Origin: Bryobacterales bacterium
GTDB taxonomy: Bacteria; Acidobacteriota; Terriglobia; Bryobacterales; UBA6623
NCBI GenBank assembly: GCA_028819215.1
Contig: JAPPMG010000003.1
Span: 1-64,000 of the forward strand
Reading direction: 5' to 3'
Length of the DNA stretch: 64,000 nt
The position numbers were made by a program, and so were the translations under genes. The first letter of the stretch is position 1. Every line of letters begins with the position of its first letter. The notes beneath the pieces are model-generated. The model ran no database searches, was not told the DNA's origin, and worked only from the letters and a program-made list of their open reading frames with translations. This document shows, piece by piece, positions 46,783 through 54,727 of this stretch.

Positions 46783-48377
46783 TGGACGTGTTCTTGCGAC
46801 GGATGCTCCTGTCAGCACTGCTCTGCGCCGCTGGCGCAGCGGGAGAGGTGACCTATCAGGACCTGTTGGACGACCCCGAGGTGGCAGCCGACTGGCTAAA
46901 CTACCACGGCGGCTACGCCGGGCACCGGCACAGCCTGCTGGACGAGGTGAACCGCTCGAACGTCAAGTCCCTGCGGCTGCAGTGGGCCTTCCAAGAGCGG
47001 ATCGCGGAGAAGTTCGAAGTCACCCCGCTCGTGCATGACGGAATCATGTACATCACTGTCCCGCCAGGTGATGTCTATGCGCTAGACGCGGAGACCGGAG
47101 CCCGCCTGTGGCGCTATTCCAGGCGCATGCCCGCCAAGCTGATCGCATGCTGCGGGCTCGTCAACCGCGGCCTGGCGATCTTGGGCGATCGGCTCTTCAT
47201 GGCGACGCTTGATGCCTACACGATCGCGCTCGACCGCAAGACCGGGCGCCTGCTATGGGAGACGGAACTGATCGACTACTCCCTCGGCTATTCGGGCACG
47301 CACGCGCCCTTGGTGGTCAAGGACATGGTCATGGTCGGCACGGCCGGAGGCGAGTACGGCATCCGGGGGTTTATTGACGCCTTTGACGTAGAGACCGGAG
47401 AGCGCCGCTGGCGCTTCTACACGGTCCCGGGACCGGGAGAGTTCGGCAACGACACTTGGTCCGGAGACTCGTGGAAGACTGGCGGGGCCTCGGTCTGGAT
47501 CACGCCCAGCTACGACCCCGAACTGAATCTCGTGTACTGGGGCGTGGGCAATCCGGGGCCGGACTGGAACGGCGATGTGCGCCTGGGGGACAACCTGTTC
47601 TCCGATTCCGTGGTTGCCTTGGACGCGGACACCGGCAAGCGCAAGTGGCACTTCCAGTTCACCCCGCATGACGTCCATGACTGGGACGCCACGCAAGTCA
47701 TGGTGCTGATCGACAGGGAGTACCGGGGAGTGGAGCGCAAGCTGTTGGTCACCGCCAACCGGAACGGCTTCATCTACATGCTAGATCGCGAAACCGGCGA
47801 GTTTCTCAAGGCGACGCAATTCGTCAAGCAGACCTGGGCGGTCGGGATTTCTGAAGAAGGCCGCCCAATTCGGCGGCCGGGCATGGAGCCGAGCGCCGAG
47901 GGTATCGAAGTGTTCCCGGCCGTGGCCGGCGGCACGAATTGGATGTCTCCTGCCTACAGCCCAGACACGGGCCTGCTGTACGTGTCTTGCCGCGAGGGCA
48001 GCAGCATGTACTACAAGGGCGAGACCGAATACCGGCCCGGCACACGCTACTGGGGCAGCATGTTCGTCAACGAGACGACCATGGACAAGTGGTATGGCGC
48101 TGTGAGGGCCTTCCATCCGATAACCGCCGAGAAGGTTTGGGAGCATAAGCTCTTCCAGCCGGTATGGGCCGGATTGCTCTCCACAGCCGGCGGCTTGGTG
48201 TTCGCCGGCGGCACGGGCGGATTCTTCAAGGCGCTTGATTCCGAATCGGGCGAGGAGTTGTGGCGGATTAACCTCGGAGCATCGATCCTTGCCAGCCCGA
48301 TGACGTTCGAGGTCAACGGCCGCCAGCTGGTTGCAGTTGCTTCCGGCGGCGGGATGTTCGTGTTCACCCTGCCTTAG
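46782..48377 (+). CDS. PQQ-dependent alcohol dehydrogenase (no haem domain)
   Basis: A 531-residue quinoprotein with a signal peptide ending near 'GAAGE'. The vicinal Cys pair is C123-C124 ('IACCGLVNRG'). D300-W-D302 in 'PHDVHDWDATQVMVL' lies at the active site, with Asp two residues beyond the catalytic Asp as in lanthanide-using relatives. Tryptophan-docking repeats are seen throughout. Unlike the enzyme at 15494 there is no C-terminal cytochrome domain. That role is evidently supplied by the coupled upstream cytochrome (TGATG overlap). Periplasmic oxidation of an alcohol; substrate unknown. Length is normal for single-domain members. Confidence 0.9.
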   Translation: MDVFLRRMLLSALLCAAGAAGEVTYQDLLDDPEVAADWLNYHGGYAGHRHSLLDEVNRSNVKSLRLQWAFQERIAEKFEVTPLVHDGIMYITVPPGDVYALDAETGARLWRYSRRMPAKLIACCGLVNRGLAILGDRLFMATLDAYTIALDRKTGRLLWETELIDYSLGYSGTHAPLVVKDMVMVGTAGGEYGIRGFIDAFDVETGERRWRFYTVPGPGEFGNDTWSGDSWKTGGASVWITPSYDPELNLVYWGVGNPGPDWNGDVRLGDNLFSDSVVALDADTGKRKWHFQFTPHDVHDWDATQVMVLIDREYRGVERKLLVTANRNGFIYMLDRETGEFLKATQFVKQTWAVGISEEGRPIRRPGMEPSAEGIEVFPAVAGGTNWMSPAYSPDTGLLYVSCREGSSMYYKGETEYRPGTRYWGSMFVNETTMDKWYGAVRAFHPITAEKVWEHKLFQPVWAGLLSTAGGLVFAGGTGGFFKALDSESGEELWRINLGASILASPMTFEVNGRQLVAVASGGGMFVFTLP

Positions 48378-48715
48378 CGCTGGTGCTGGTCCGCGAGGCA
48401 GTCCGGCCGTTGGCCCGTTGGTGTTCACGTCCCGGCGTGCAAGAGTTCGTCAGGTGGCTTCCAGACCTTGGTCCGGAGGCCAGCCCTTTCCGGTGCGACG
48501 AGTACCAGAGCTTCCTCACGGTTGGCGAGGAGGATCCGGCCGGTGACGAGAAGGCGTTCGGGCAGACGCGGCAAATGGGACCGGATCCTCATCGTGGCCA
48601 CGCAGTCGACCTCGACGCGGACGGGAACAGCCTAGTGTGAAGAAGGGGGCGGCCCGGCCGTCCAAGAGGGGCGGGCCGCCTAGTCAGGGCCGGCGGCGCC
48701 GCGCTGCAGGTCCGA
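48378..48715. other. Intergenic region with a GC-rich hairpin
   Basis: Between a plus-strand and a minus-strand gene. No convincing gene. A short minus-strand reading at 48425-48592 (55 codons) has protein-like composition but no family I recognise. A perfect 9-bp inverted repeat (GGCGGCCCG / CGGGCCGCC) lies at 48648-48680. Confidence 0.5.
48648..48680. terminator. GC-rich hairpin between convergent genes
   Basis: GGCGGCCCG, a 15-nt loop, then CGGGCCGCC. It sits 35 nt beyond the stop of the minus-strand DUF2442 gene. No T-run. Confidence 0.35.
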
Positions 48716-49000
48716 TCAACGGTAGCCCCACTTGCGGAAGGTGGCCTGAAGTCCGGGATCATGCTGGAACGCTCGGTAGTAGACATACTCCGGTGCCAGA
48801 TCCGCTCCGTTGGGCCATACGATCGTCCGAAGCTCTTCGTCGACCCGCAAGGCTCTGAACACGTCCGGATCCTTCAGCGGCTCGAACATCGGCCCGTGCA
48901 GCGCCTCCAGCAAGTCCGCGACGCCTTGGCGACCGTCGTCGAAGCACACTTCCACCTTGAAGCCATCAAGCGCTCTTGCACTCGTCACATGAAGGAACAT
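48716..49000 (-). CDS. DUF2442 protein
   Basis: A 94-residue DUF2442 protein. The core 'YKVEV' style strand is seen as 'LDGFKVEVCFDDGRQGVADL', followed by the conserved 'VDEELRTIVWPNGADLAPEY'. DUF2442 genes are often paired with DUF4160 genes in toxin-antitoxin-like cassettes, and here the DUF4160 gene ends 4 nt before this start, with a GGAG ribosome site inside it. Biochemical function is not established. A second, separate DUF2442 gene is found at 60584. Confidence 0.85.
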   Translation of the reverse strand: MFLHVTSARALDGFKVEVCFDDGRQGVADLLEALHGPMFEPLKDPDVFRALRVDEELRTIVWPNGADLAPEYVYYRAFQHDPGLQATFRKWGYR

Positions 49001-49004
49001 CGAG

Positions 49005-49262
49005 TTACTCCAGCGGCTCGATGGGATTCGGCGCTTCCTTCCGGCGACACCGTTCCCAGTTGGCCAGAAGCTCGTCCTGGTGCAACTCGTGCCACTCCAT
49101 CACATGCCGCAGGGCCCGCTTCGGAAACCGACCCTCCACCGCCCCCGTGGCGATTTGAACGATGATTTCATACTCCCCGTACTTCGCGTGGAAGTGGGCG
49201 GGAACGTGATCATCCCAGTACATCGCGATTACGATTCCGAGGAATCTACTGACAACCGGCAT
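49005..49262 (-). CDS. DUF4160 protein
   Basis: An 85-residue DUF4160 protein. It starts at the ATG of 'MPVVSRFLGIVIAMYWDDHV', the family's usual N-terminus, and continues 'PAHFHAKYGEYEIIVQIATG' with the conserved His-x-His pair and 'RFPKRALRHVMEWHELHQDE'. Together with the DUF2442 gene 4 nt downstream it forms a two-gene unit. The His/Tyr pattern could be catalytic, but that is inference. Upstream in another frame is a damaged coiled-coil-type gene (49263-49509). Confidence 0.86.
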   Translation of the reverse strand: MPVVSRFLGIVIAMYWDDHVPAHFHAKYGEYEIIVQIATGAVEGRFPKRALRHVMEWHELHQDELLANWERCRRKEAPNPIEPLE

Positions 49263-49509
49263 GTTGGTTTCTGAGTACCGGCTCTGCGACCGCGCGCGCG
49301 TCAGCCGCCGCCACACCCCCATGATGGTGTTGGTCGGTGACCGCATCGCGTCTGCGAGGTCGGCCCTGAGCGGCGGGAGGGCGACCCTCGTGGCAATGTC
49401 GGCCGCTGCTTGGGCGGCCTCGCGGACCAGCCTTTGTGATCGCGTCGGCTTGCTTCAGTTCGATGTCGGCGTCCGTCAGGCTGCCGGAGATTGCGAGAGT
49501 GTCGAGCAC
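49263..49509 (-). pseudogene. Frameshifted remnant of a DUF1640-like coiled-coil gene
   Basis: From a GTG at 49509 the text 'MLDTLAISGSLTDADIELKQ' and 'ADAITKA' is followed, only after a one-base shift, by 'VREAAQAAADIATRV' and 'LPPLRADLADAM'. The joined reading resembles the N-terminus of DUF1640-type proteins (FDTL...EQAEAI...). The coiled-coil body and membrane anchor are missing. Confidence 0.4.
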
Positions 49510-50086
49510 AATCGTCGCCCTTACCCTCCCGCTCTCAGCTTAGCGCACGTTCGGCCCGGCGACATGCCGCGAGGGCTCATCAGCGGCCACGACCGCGCGC
49601 GGACACGACGGCGGCCGCCGTGCACACGAACCTCACCGGACTACCTGCCGGACCCGGGGTGCGCGAGGCGAACGCCTCACGCCTCCACTGTGCTCCCTTG
49701 GCAAGCGCGTCTGCGCCGACGGCTCTCCGACCCCTAAGCCCCGCCACCGTGTCGCCTCCTTCCAGGGCCACCACGGCACCGGAAAGCTCGATCACGTACG
49801 CCAGTAGCCGATAGCGGATCGGACCATGGGAGCTCTCGGGTCCATACTGCCGGCCCGGCTAGCGCATCAGCTTCAAGGCTCGCGCAACGTAGTGGCGAGC
49901 GCTTCGTGGTCCGCGGGCAAGCGCGTCGCCTGCTGGGCGGAGTGCTCGACTTGTGGCCGCATCATCACCATCTGCGTGTCACGACTGCGGTATCATGCGC
50001 CTGCATGGTTCAGAGCCGTCTGACGATCCTGCTCCTCGCCGGCCTTCCAACCAGCCTGAGCCGCTGAACGGCGCGGCGACGCACGC
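49510..50086. other. Accessory intergenic region
   Basis: No convincing gene on either strand. Near its right end, TATCAT at 49991-49996 is followed 8 nt later by a 20-codon reading (50005-50067, MVQSRLTILLLAGLPTSLSR) that ends just before the ABC operon. It could be a leader peptide or chance. Confidence 0.4.
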
Positions 50087-50947
50087 ATGCCGGTAGTCGA
50101 CGTAGACGGGCTGACCTTCACCTACGCGTCCGGCACGGCTCCCGCGGTGCGGGATCTGCGCTTCAGCATCGAGCGGGGCGAGATTTTCGGGTTTCTCGGG
50201 CCCAACGGCGCGGGTAAGTCGACCACCCAGAAGCTACTGATCGGGCTCCTGCGCGGCTATCGAGGCACCGTCTCTATACTGGGCAGCGACCTCGCAGACT
50301 GCAAAGCCGACTACTACGAGCGGATTGGCGTTTCGTTCGAGCTGCCCAACCACTATCTCCGTCTGACCGGCCTGGAGAATCTCCGCTACTTCCGCACGCT
50401 TTACCGGGGCGGGACCCAGCAGCCCGAGGCGCTACTCGAGATGGTCGGGCTGGGTGAGGACGGCGAGCGCCCCGTCGGCGAGTACTCCAAGGGCATGAAG
50501 ACACGGCTCGGGGTGGCGCGCGCCCTGCTCAACGATCCGCAGCTGATCTTTCTGGACGAGCCGACGGTGGGGCTCGACCCGGTCAGCAGGCGGCGCATAC
50601 GGGACCTCGTCCGGGAGATGAAGAAGGCGGGCCGCACCGTGTTCCTGACCACGCACGACATGACGGTGGCGGACGAGCTGTGCGACCGCGTGGCCTTCAT
50701 CGTCAACGGCGAGATACGGCTCGTCGAGTCGCCGCGCGACCTGAAGCTGGCCCACGGCGCGCGGACGGTCGTGATGGAGTACGACCTAGACGGCCGCCCC
50801 GGGCGGCGCGAGTTCCCGCTCGACGGGCTCGCCGACGACGCCGACTTCCTAGACCTGCTGCGCCAGGCCGCCGTCCGCACCCTGCACACCCAGGAAACGA
50901 CCCTTGAGGACGTCTTCCTGCGAGTCACCGGCCACGGCCTGGAGTAA
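50087..50947 (+). CDS. ABC transporter ATP-binding protein
   Basis: A 286-residue ABC ATPase of the drug/lipid exporter (DrrA/CcmA-like) type. Walker A 'GPNGAGKSTT', Q-loop region, signature 'YSKGMKTRLGVA' (SKG in place of SGG), Walker B 'LIFLDEPTVGLDP' and the H-loop 'FLTTHD' are all present. The C-terminal ~75 residues are the accessory domain typical of this class. Two permease genes follow closely, and the three make one exporter. The gene order of one ATPase and two distinct permeases resembles the fluoroquinolone-export type described in actinobacteria, though the substrate here is unknown. Confidence 0.93.
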   Translation: MPVVDVDGLTFTYASGTAPAVRDLRFSIERGEIFGFLGPNGAGKSTTQKLLIGLLRGYRGTVSILGSDLADCKADYYERIGVSFELPNHYLRLTGLENLRYFRTLYRGGTQQPEALLEMVGLGEDGERPVGEYSKGMKTRLGVARALLNDPQLIFLDEPTVGLDPVSRRRIRDLVREMKKAGRTVFLTTHDMTVADELCDRVAFIVNGEIRLVESPRDLKLAHGARTVVMEYDLDGRPGRREFPLDGLADDADFLDLLRQAAVRTLHTQETTLEDVFLRVTGHGLE

Positions 50948-50951
50948 GCCG

Positions 50952-51656
50952 ATGCACAGGCTGGCCGCCACCGTGCGCCTAGACCTCCGCCTGCAGATGC
51001 GGAACGGCTTCTACTATGCGGTGGCCTTCGTGTTGGCCTGCTGGTTCGTTGTGCTCACCCGCCTCCCCGCGATCGACTGGGGGTACGTCCTGCCGGCCGT
51101 CGTGTTCGGCAACCTGGTGATGATCAACTTCTACTTCGTCGCCGGCCTTGTGCTGCTGGAGAAGGGCGAGGGGACTCTGGAGGCCCAGGTGGTGACGCCC
51201 CTCGCAAGCTGGGAGTACCTGGCATCGAAGGCGCTGACGCTGGCCGCCCTCGCGGTGGTCGAGCAGGTGGTCATCGTCTGGTCGGCGTACGGAGGCGGAT
51301 TCGCGGCCGGCCCGCTGGTCGCCGGCGTCGTGCTGGCGGGCGTCCTGTACACGTTGACCGGCTTTCTGCTCGTCGCCCGCTACCGGTCGATCAACGAGTT
51401 CATGTTTCCGTCGGTCGTCTTCACAACCGTTCTCTCACTCCCGCTGCTGCACTATTTCGGCCTCTGGGACGCCTGGCTGCTCTATCTCCATCCCTTCGCG
51501 GCGCCGCTGGTGCTGCTGGGCGGGGCGTTTCGGCCGATCGCGCCCTGGGAGTGGGCCTACGGCGCGCTGTACTCTGCCGTCTGGGCCGGGATCCTGCTGC
51601 TCGCCGGCCTGCGGGCGTTCGACCGCTTCATCGTCGCCCGGGAGGGGGTGGGTTGA
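50952..51656 (+). CDS. ABC transporter permease 1
   Basis: A 234-residue integral membrane protein with about six helices. It starts at the ATG of 'MHRLAATVRLDLRLQMRNGF', 4 nt after the ATPase stop. An amphipathic N-terminal elbow helix precedes 'YYAVAFVLACWFVVLTRLPA'. Its 'LEKGEGTLEAQVVTPLASWE' segment is the conserved cytoplasmic loop of ABC-2 type permeases. Its stop overlaps the next start (TGATG). Confidence 0.87.
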   Translation: MHRLAATVRLDLRLQMRNGFYYAVAFVLACWFVVLTRLPAIDWGYVLPAVVFGNLVMINFYFVAGLVLLEKGEGTLEAQVVTPLASWEYLASKALTLAALAVVEQVVIVWSAYGGGFAAGPLVAGVVLAGVLYTLTGFLLVARYRSINEFMFPSVVFTTVLSLPLLHYFGLWDAWLLYLHPFAAPLVLLGGAFRPIAPWEWAYGALYSAVWAGILLLAGLRAFDRFIVAREGVG

Positions 51657-52396
51657 TGCCGACCACAATCGCGGTGATCCGCGCGTTCGGCCCCATCGAC
51701 GTCAAGAGCGTCGCCCGCGACAGCATGCTGCGCTGGATGATCGGCATGCCGATCATCCTCGCTCTCGTGTTCCGGTGGGGCGTCCCTGCCCTCGCCGGAT
51801 GGCTCGGCGAGCGGTACGACTTCGACCTCATCCCGTACTACCCACTCCTCAGCAGCTTCCTCGTGCTGATGATCCCGACGCTGATAGGCGCAGTCGTCGG
51901 CTTCCTGCTGCTGGATCAACGCGACGACCGCACGCTCACTGCACTGCAGGTCACTCCCCTCACCGTGCAGGGCTACCTCGCCTACCGCATCGCTGTCCCG
52001 ATGACCGTCAGCGTGCCCGTCATGATGGCGAGCGTCGCCATCGCGGACCTAGTCGAGATGGGTGTCGCCACAGCCTTCGCCGCTGCCGTCCAAGCGGCTC
52101 CGACTGCACCGCTGTACGCACTGTTCGTCGCCGCGTTCGCGGCGAACAAGGTCCAAGGGTTCGCCCTGCTTAAGGGCGCGGGGGTGCTCACGTGGCCGCC
52201 GGTTTTCGCTTGGTTCATTGCGTCGCCGTGGCAGGTAGCGATCGGGCTCGACCCGCTCTATTGGCCGCTCAAGCTCTTCTGGATGCTCGAGGCTGGCGAA
52301 CCCCGCGTGGCCCTCTACTTCCTTGCCGGCTTAGGGTACCAAGGCATCCTGATTGCACTCTTGCTGCGACGCTTCAAGGCCGTGATCGCTCGATAG
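51656..52396 (+). CDS. ABC transporter permease 2
   Basis: A 246-residue ABC-2-like permease with about six membrane helices. It begins in the last base of the upstream stop codon (TGATG), so it is translationally coupled. 'DVKSVARDSMLRWMIGMPI' at the N-terminus and 'LDQRDDRTLTALQVTPLTVQ' in the cytoplasmic loop parallel the first permease, implying an ancient duplication and a heterodimeric channel. Confidence 0.87.
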   Translation: MPTTIAVIRAFGPIDVKSVARDSMLRWMIGMPIILALVFRWGVPALAGWLGERYDFDLIPYYPLLSSFLVLMIPTLIGAVVGFLLLDQRDDRTLTALQVTPLTVQGYLAYRIAVPMTVSVPVMMASVAIADLVEMGVATAFAAAVQAAPTAPLYALFVAAFAANKVQGFALLKGAGVLTWPPVFAWFIASPWQVAIGLDPLYWPLKLFWMLEAGEPRVALYFLAGLGYQGILIALLLRRFKAVIAR

Positions 52397-52486
52397 CGGT
52401 GTGCCGCTACCCGTCGGCCGCTGGCGGGATCCGCTTGGACACACGTGTCAGGCCAGTCAAGGTTACCGATGCCAGCCTGCGGTAGG

Positions 52487-53131
52487 CTAACCCGATACCA
52501 GACGTCGCATTAAGTTATCCACAATGTTGCTCCAGTCACGAGGCTCCACTTCGACAATCTCCATGCCGCCGATCGACACGCTACAGATGACAGCGTCCAC
52601 ACTCAGCGTGCGGAGAAGTGCGAGGCTATCCGCCAAGTCCCGGCGACTTCCCCTGTCCTGAGAGACGACTATCGTGGCCCACTCGCCGTGGTCCAAGTAG
52701 ATCGTATCTCCCGTGAAAAGGTATTTCTTGCCGTGTGGCGACTGGTAGCGATAGCACACATTATTGTCCGTGTGCCCGGGCGTGTGGATCACTTCGACAT
52801 TGCCGGCGTGAAGCTCTCGGTCGGGCGAGTCGAAGTAGGTGGCGGCAGACATGGTGTTTGTAAAGTACGGTTCAACGCGGGCGTGACAGCACAACTCTGA
52901 ATCGAAGCGTTCCGCAACTTCCACCAGCCCGTGGCCGACCTCGTGACAATGGCTCAGGTAGTGGTGAGCGATTCCGCCGAGATCAGCGATCGCTTGAAAA
53001 TCACTGGTGCTTCTAGGGTTGTAGAAGAGGGCATTGCCGCCTGGACGTTCGAGCAGATAGGCGTGCACGGTCAATGTGGAGAACTGCGTCTGCTCAGCTG
53101 TCTGCCACAAATCGGGATAGAGCTGTTTCAT
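52487..53131 (-). CDS. Metallo-beta-lactamase-fold hydrolase
   Basis: A 214-residue MBL-fold protein. The first metal block is atypical: 'LSHCHEVGH' instead of HxHxDH, resembling the HRDDVADH-type branch. 'EVIHTPGHTDNNVCY' and 'LFTGDTIY' supply the later His and Asp ligands, and a final His ligand is not obvious. No signal peptide. The likely activity is thioester, lactone or phosphoester hydrolysis, not predictable. AAGGAG lies upstream of the ATG. It is convergent with the ABC operon. Confidence 0.85.
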   Translation of the reverse strand: MKQLYPDLWQTAEQTQFSTLTVHAYLLERPGGNALFYNPRSTSDFQAIADLGGIAHHYLSHCHEVGHGLVEVAERFDSELCCHARVEPYFTNTMSAATYFDSPDRELHAGNVEVIHTPGHTDNNVCYRYQSPHGKKYLFTGDTIYLDHGEWATIVVSQDRGSRRDLADSLALLRTLSVDAVICSVSIGGMEIVEVEPRDWSNIVDNLMRRLVSG

Positions 53132-53282
53132 GGCCTGCTCGTCTCCTTGTGCCGGAAGAATCGAATGGCTGCGTTCATTATCCAGCCTGCTCTTCCGAAA
53201 CAGCTTTCGCCGGCCGGGGCGAACCGCCCGCAGCTCGTGCCGAAGGCCCGGGTTGCAGGCCCAGTCTAAGGGTCGATCAGGC

Positions 53283-54422
53283 TCATAGACACCAACGCTG
53301 AATCAGTTCGGAATAAAGCCGTGACCCTTTCTCGAGTTGGTCGAGGTGGATCCATTCATCTTGAGTGTGCGCCTGAGCGATGTCCCCGGGACCCAGCACG
53401 AGCAGGTTTCTCAAGTCGGTCAGAACGGCACCGTCGGTCCCGTAGCACACGGTCTGGCTGCGTTCATTGCCGGCCAAGTCCAAGACTTCGCGGACATAGT
53501 CGGACTCGGGATCCACGTACAGCGGCTGCCCCGCCTTGAGCAACTCGAACTCGATGCCGCATCGACCGGCCGCTTTTCTGGCCCTCTCGACTAGCAGCTC
53601 CGCATCGTGACCCGGTGCCGGCCGGAAGTACACGGTGCAGATGCTCTGGGCGGCGGTCATGTTCACAGCTCTCGTGTGATCGTTGATCCCTATGTTCCAG
53701 CTGATGCCGGGCGGATCGAAGGCCGGATCCTGCCAAGCGGGATCCTCCTGGGTCTCGTCATGTATCCGCTTCATTTCGTTGAGAAATGGGATCATCGCAA
53801 GGTTAGCGTTGATTCCCTCGCTCGTGCTGGAGTGAGCAGCCCGCCCCTGGGAGGTTGCCTTGAATCCGTATGTCCCCTTGTGGGCGTGAACGACATTGAG
53901 CAGAGTGGGCTCCCCGACGATTCCGTTCGCATTCCCCAGCACCATTTCTCGAAACAGTTCGGATCTCTGAGCTACCTGTTCCGCTCCGCAATACCCGATC
54001 TCCTCGTCGGCGGTGAACGCCACGTAGAGCGGATTGCTCAGGTCGACTTCACCGACATCTTCGACAGCAGCCAGCATGGCACCGATCGAACCCTTCATGT
54101 CGCAACTGCCGCGCCCGTACAGCCTGTCTCCCTTGACGGTGGGCTCGAAGGGACCGTGGCCGCTCGAAAACCAAGAGTCGGCGGGCACGACATCGGTGTG
54201 GCCGAAATAGGCCATGCCTCCGGTTCCACTGCCCTTCTTGCCAACAACGTTGACCTTGTCAACGCCGTCTGTATCGACGTACTCGATTCGTTCTGTTGCG
54301 AATGCGAGCTTCTTCAGAACCTCTTCCAGATACGCGCATATGGCAGCGTTGGAGGAGGTGCTGACCGTCGGGAACGCGACGAGCTCTCTCGTGTGCTGAA
54401 GTGCATCCATTCTCTGAACCAT
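53283..54422 (-). CDS. M20 family deacylase/peptidase (ArgE/DapE-like)
   Basis: A 379-residue zinc hydrolase of the M20 family (acetylornithine deacetylase-like). The metal/catalytic blocks are 'MAYFGHTDVVPADSW', 'LYGRGSCDMKGSIGAMLAA' and 'FTADEEIGYCGAEQVA'. The dimerisation domain contains 'HAHKGTYGFKATSQGRAAHS'. 'GTDGAVLTDLRNLLVLGPGD' comes near the end. The start is uncertain: ATG 54422 directly follows GAGGGG, ATG 54410 has better spacing, and the frame is open to 54485. Cytoplasmic; arginine biosynthesis (acetylornithine deacetylation) is a good guess, but other N-acyl amino acids are possible. Confidence 0.88.
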   Translation of the reverse strand: MVQRMDALQHTRELVAFPTVSTSSNAAICAYLEEVLKKLAFATERIEYVDTDGVDKVNVVGKKGSGTGGMAYFGHTDVVPADSWFSSGHGPFEPTVKGDRLYGRGSCDMKGSIGAMLAAVEDVGEVDLSNPLYVAFTADEEIGYCGAEQVAQRSELFREMVLGNANGIVGEPTLLNVVHAHKGTYGFKATSQGRAAHSSTSEGINANLAMIPFLNEMKRIHDETQEDPAWQDPAFDPPGISWNIGINDHTRAVNMTAAQSICTVYFRPAPGHDAELLVERARKAAGRCGIEFELLKAGQPLYVDPESDYVREVLDLAGNERSQTVCYGTDGAVLTDLRNLLVLGPGDIAQAHTQDEWIHLDQLEKGSRLYSELIQRWCL

Positions 54423-54727
54423 CCCCTCGCTTCCGATTCGGTGAGCCGTGATCTCTCGAGGCAGTCGAAGCGTTCCGCCCCGCAAACCATTCCTGCTCGC
54501 GGCGTGCTAGATGTCTGGGCGCCCCCGAGGTGAATTCGCGCGGGATTAGAGCGAACCTGCATTCTACAGCCAGATTCCGGCACAGGGCCCGCTAGGCTCC
54601 CGAAGGGCCGCTCTGTTTCCCTCGAAGAGTGCCCTTGCCGGCACGGGCAATTCGAACACTGCCGTCAACAAGTCACTTCTCGTGAGCGACTTGCGCCAAT
54701 CGCGCGGCGAGCGGCAATGCAGCCGAG

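Noticed and set aside
48425-48592. 55-codon minus-strand reading (LPERLLVTGRILLANREEAL...)
   Set aside because: Protein-like composition, but no family recognised, no ribosome site, and a stop a few codons upstream in frame. Possibly a remnant; not called as a gene.
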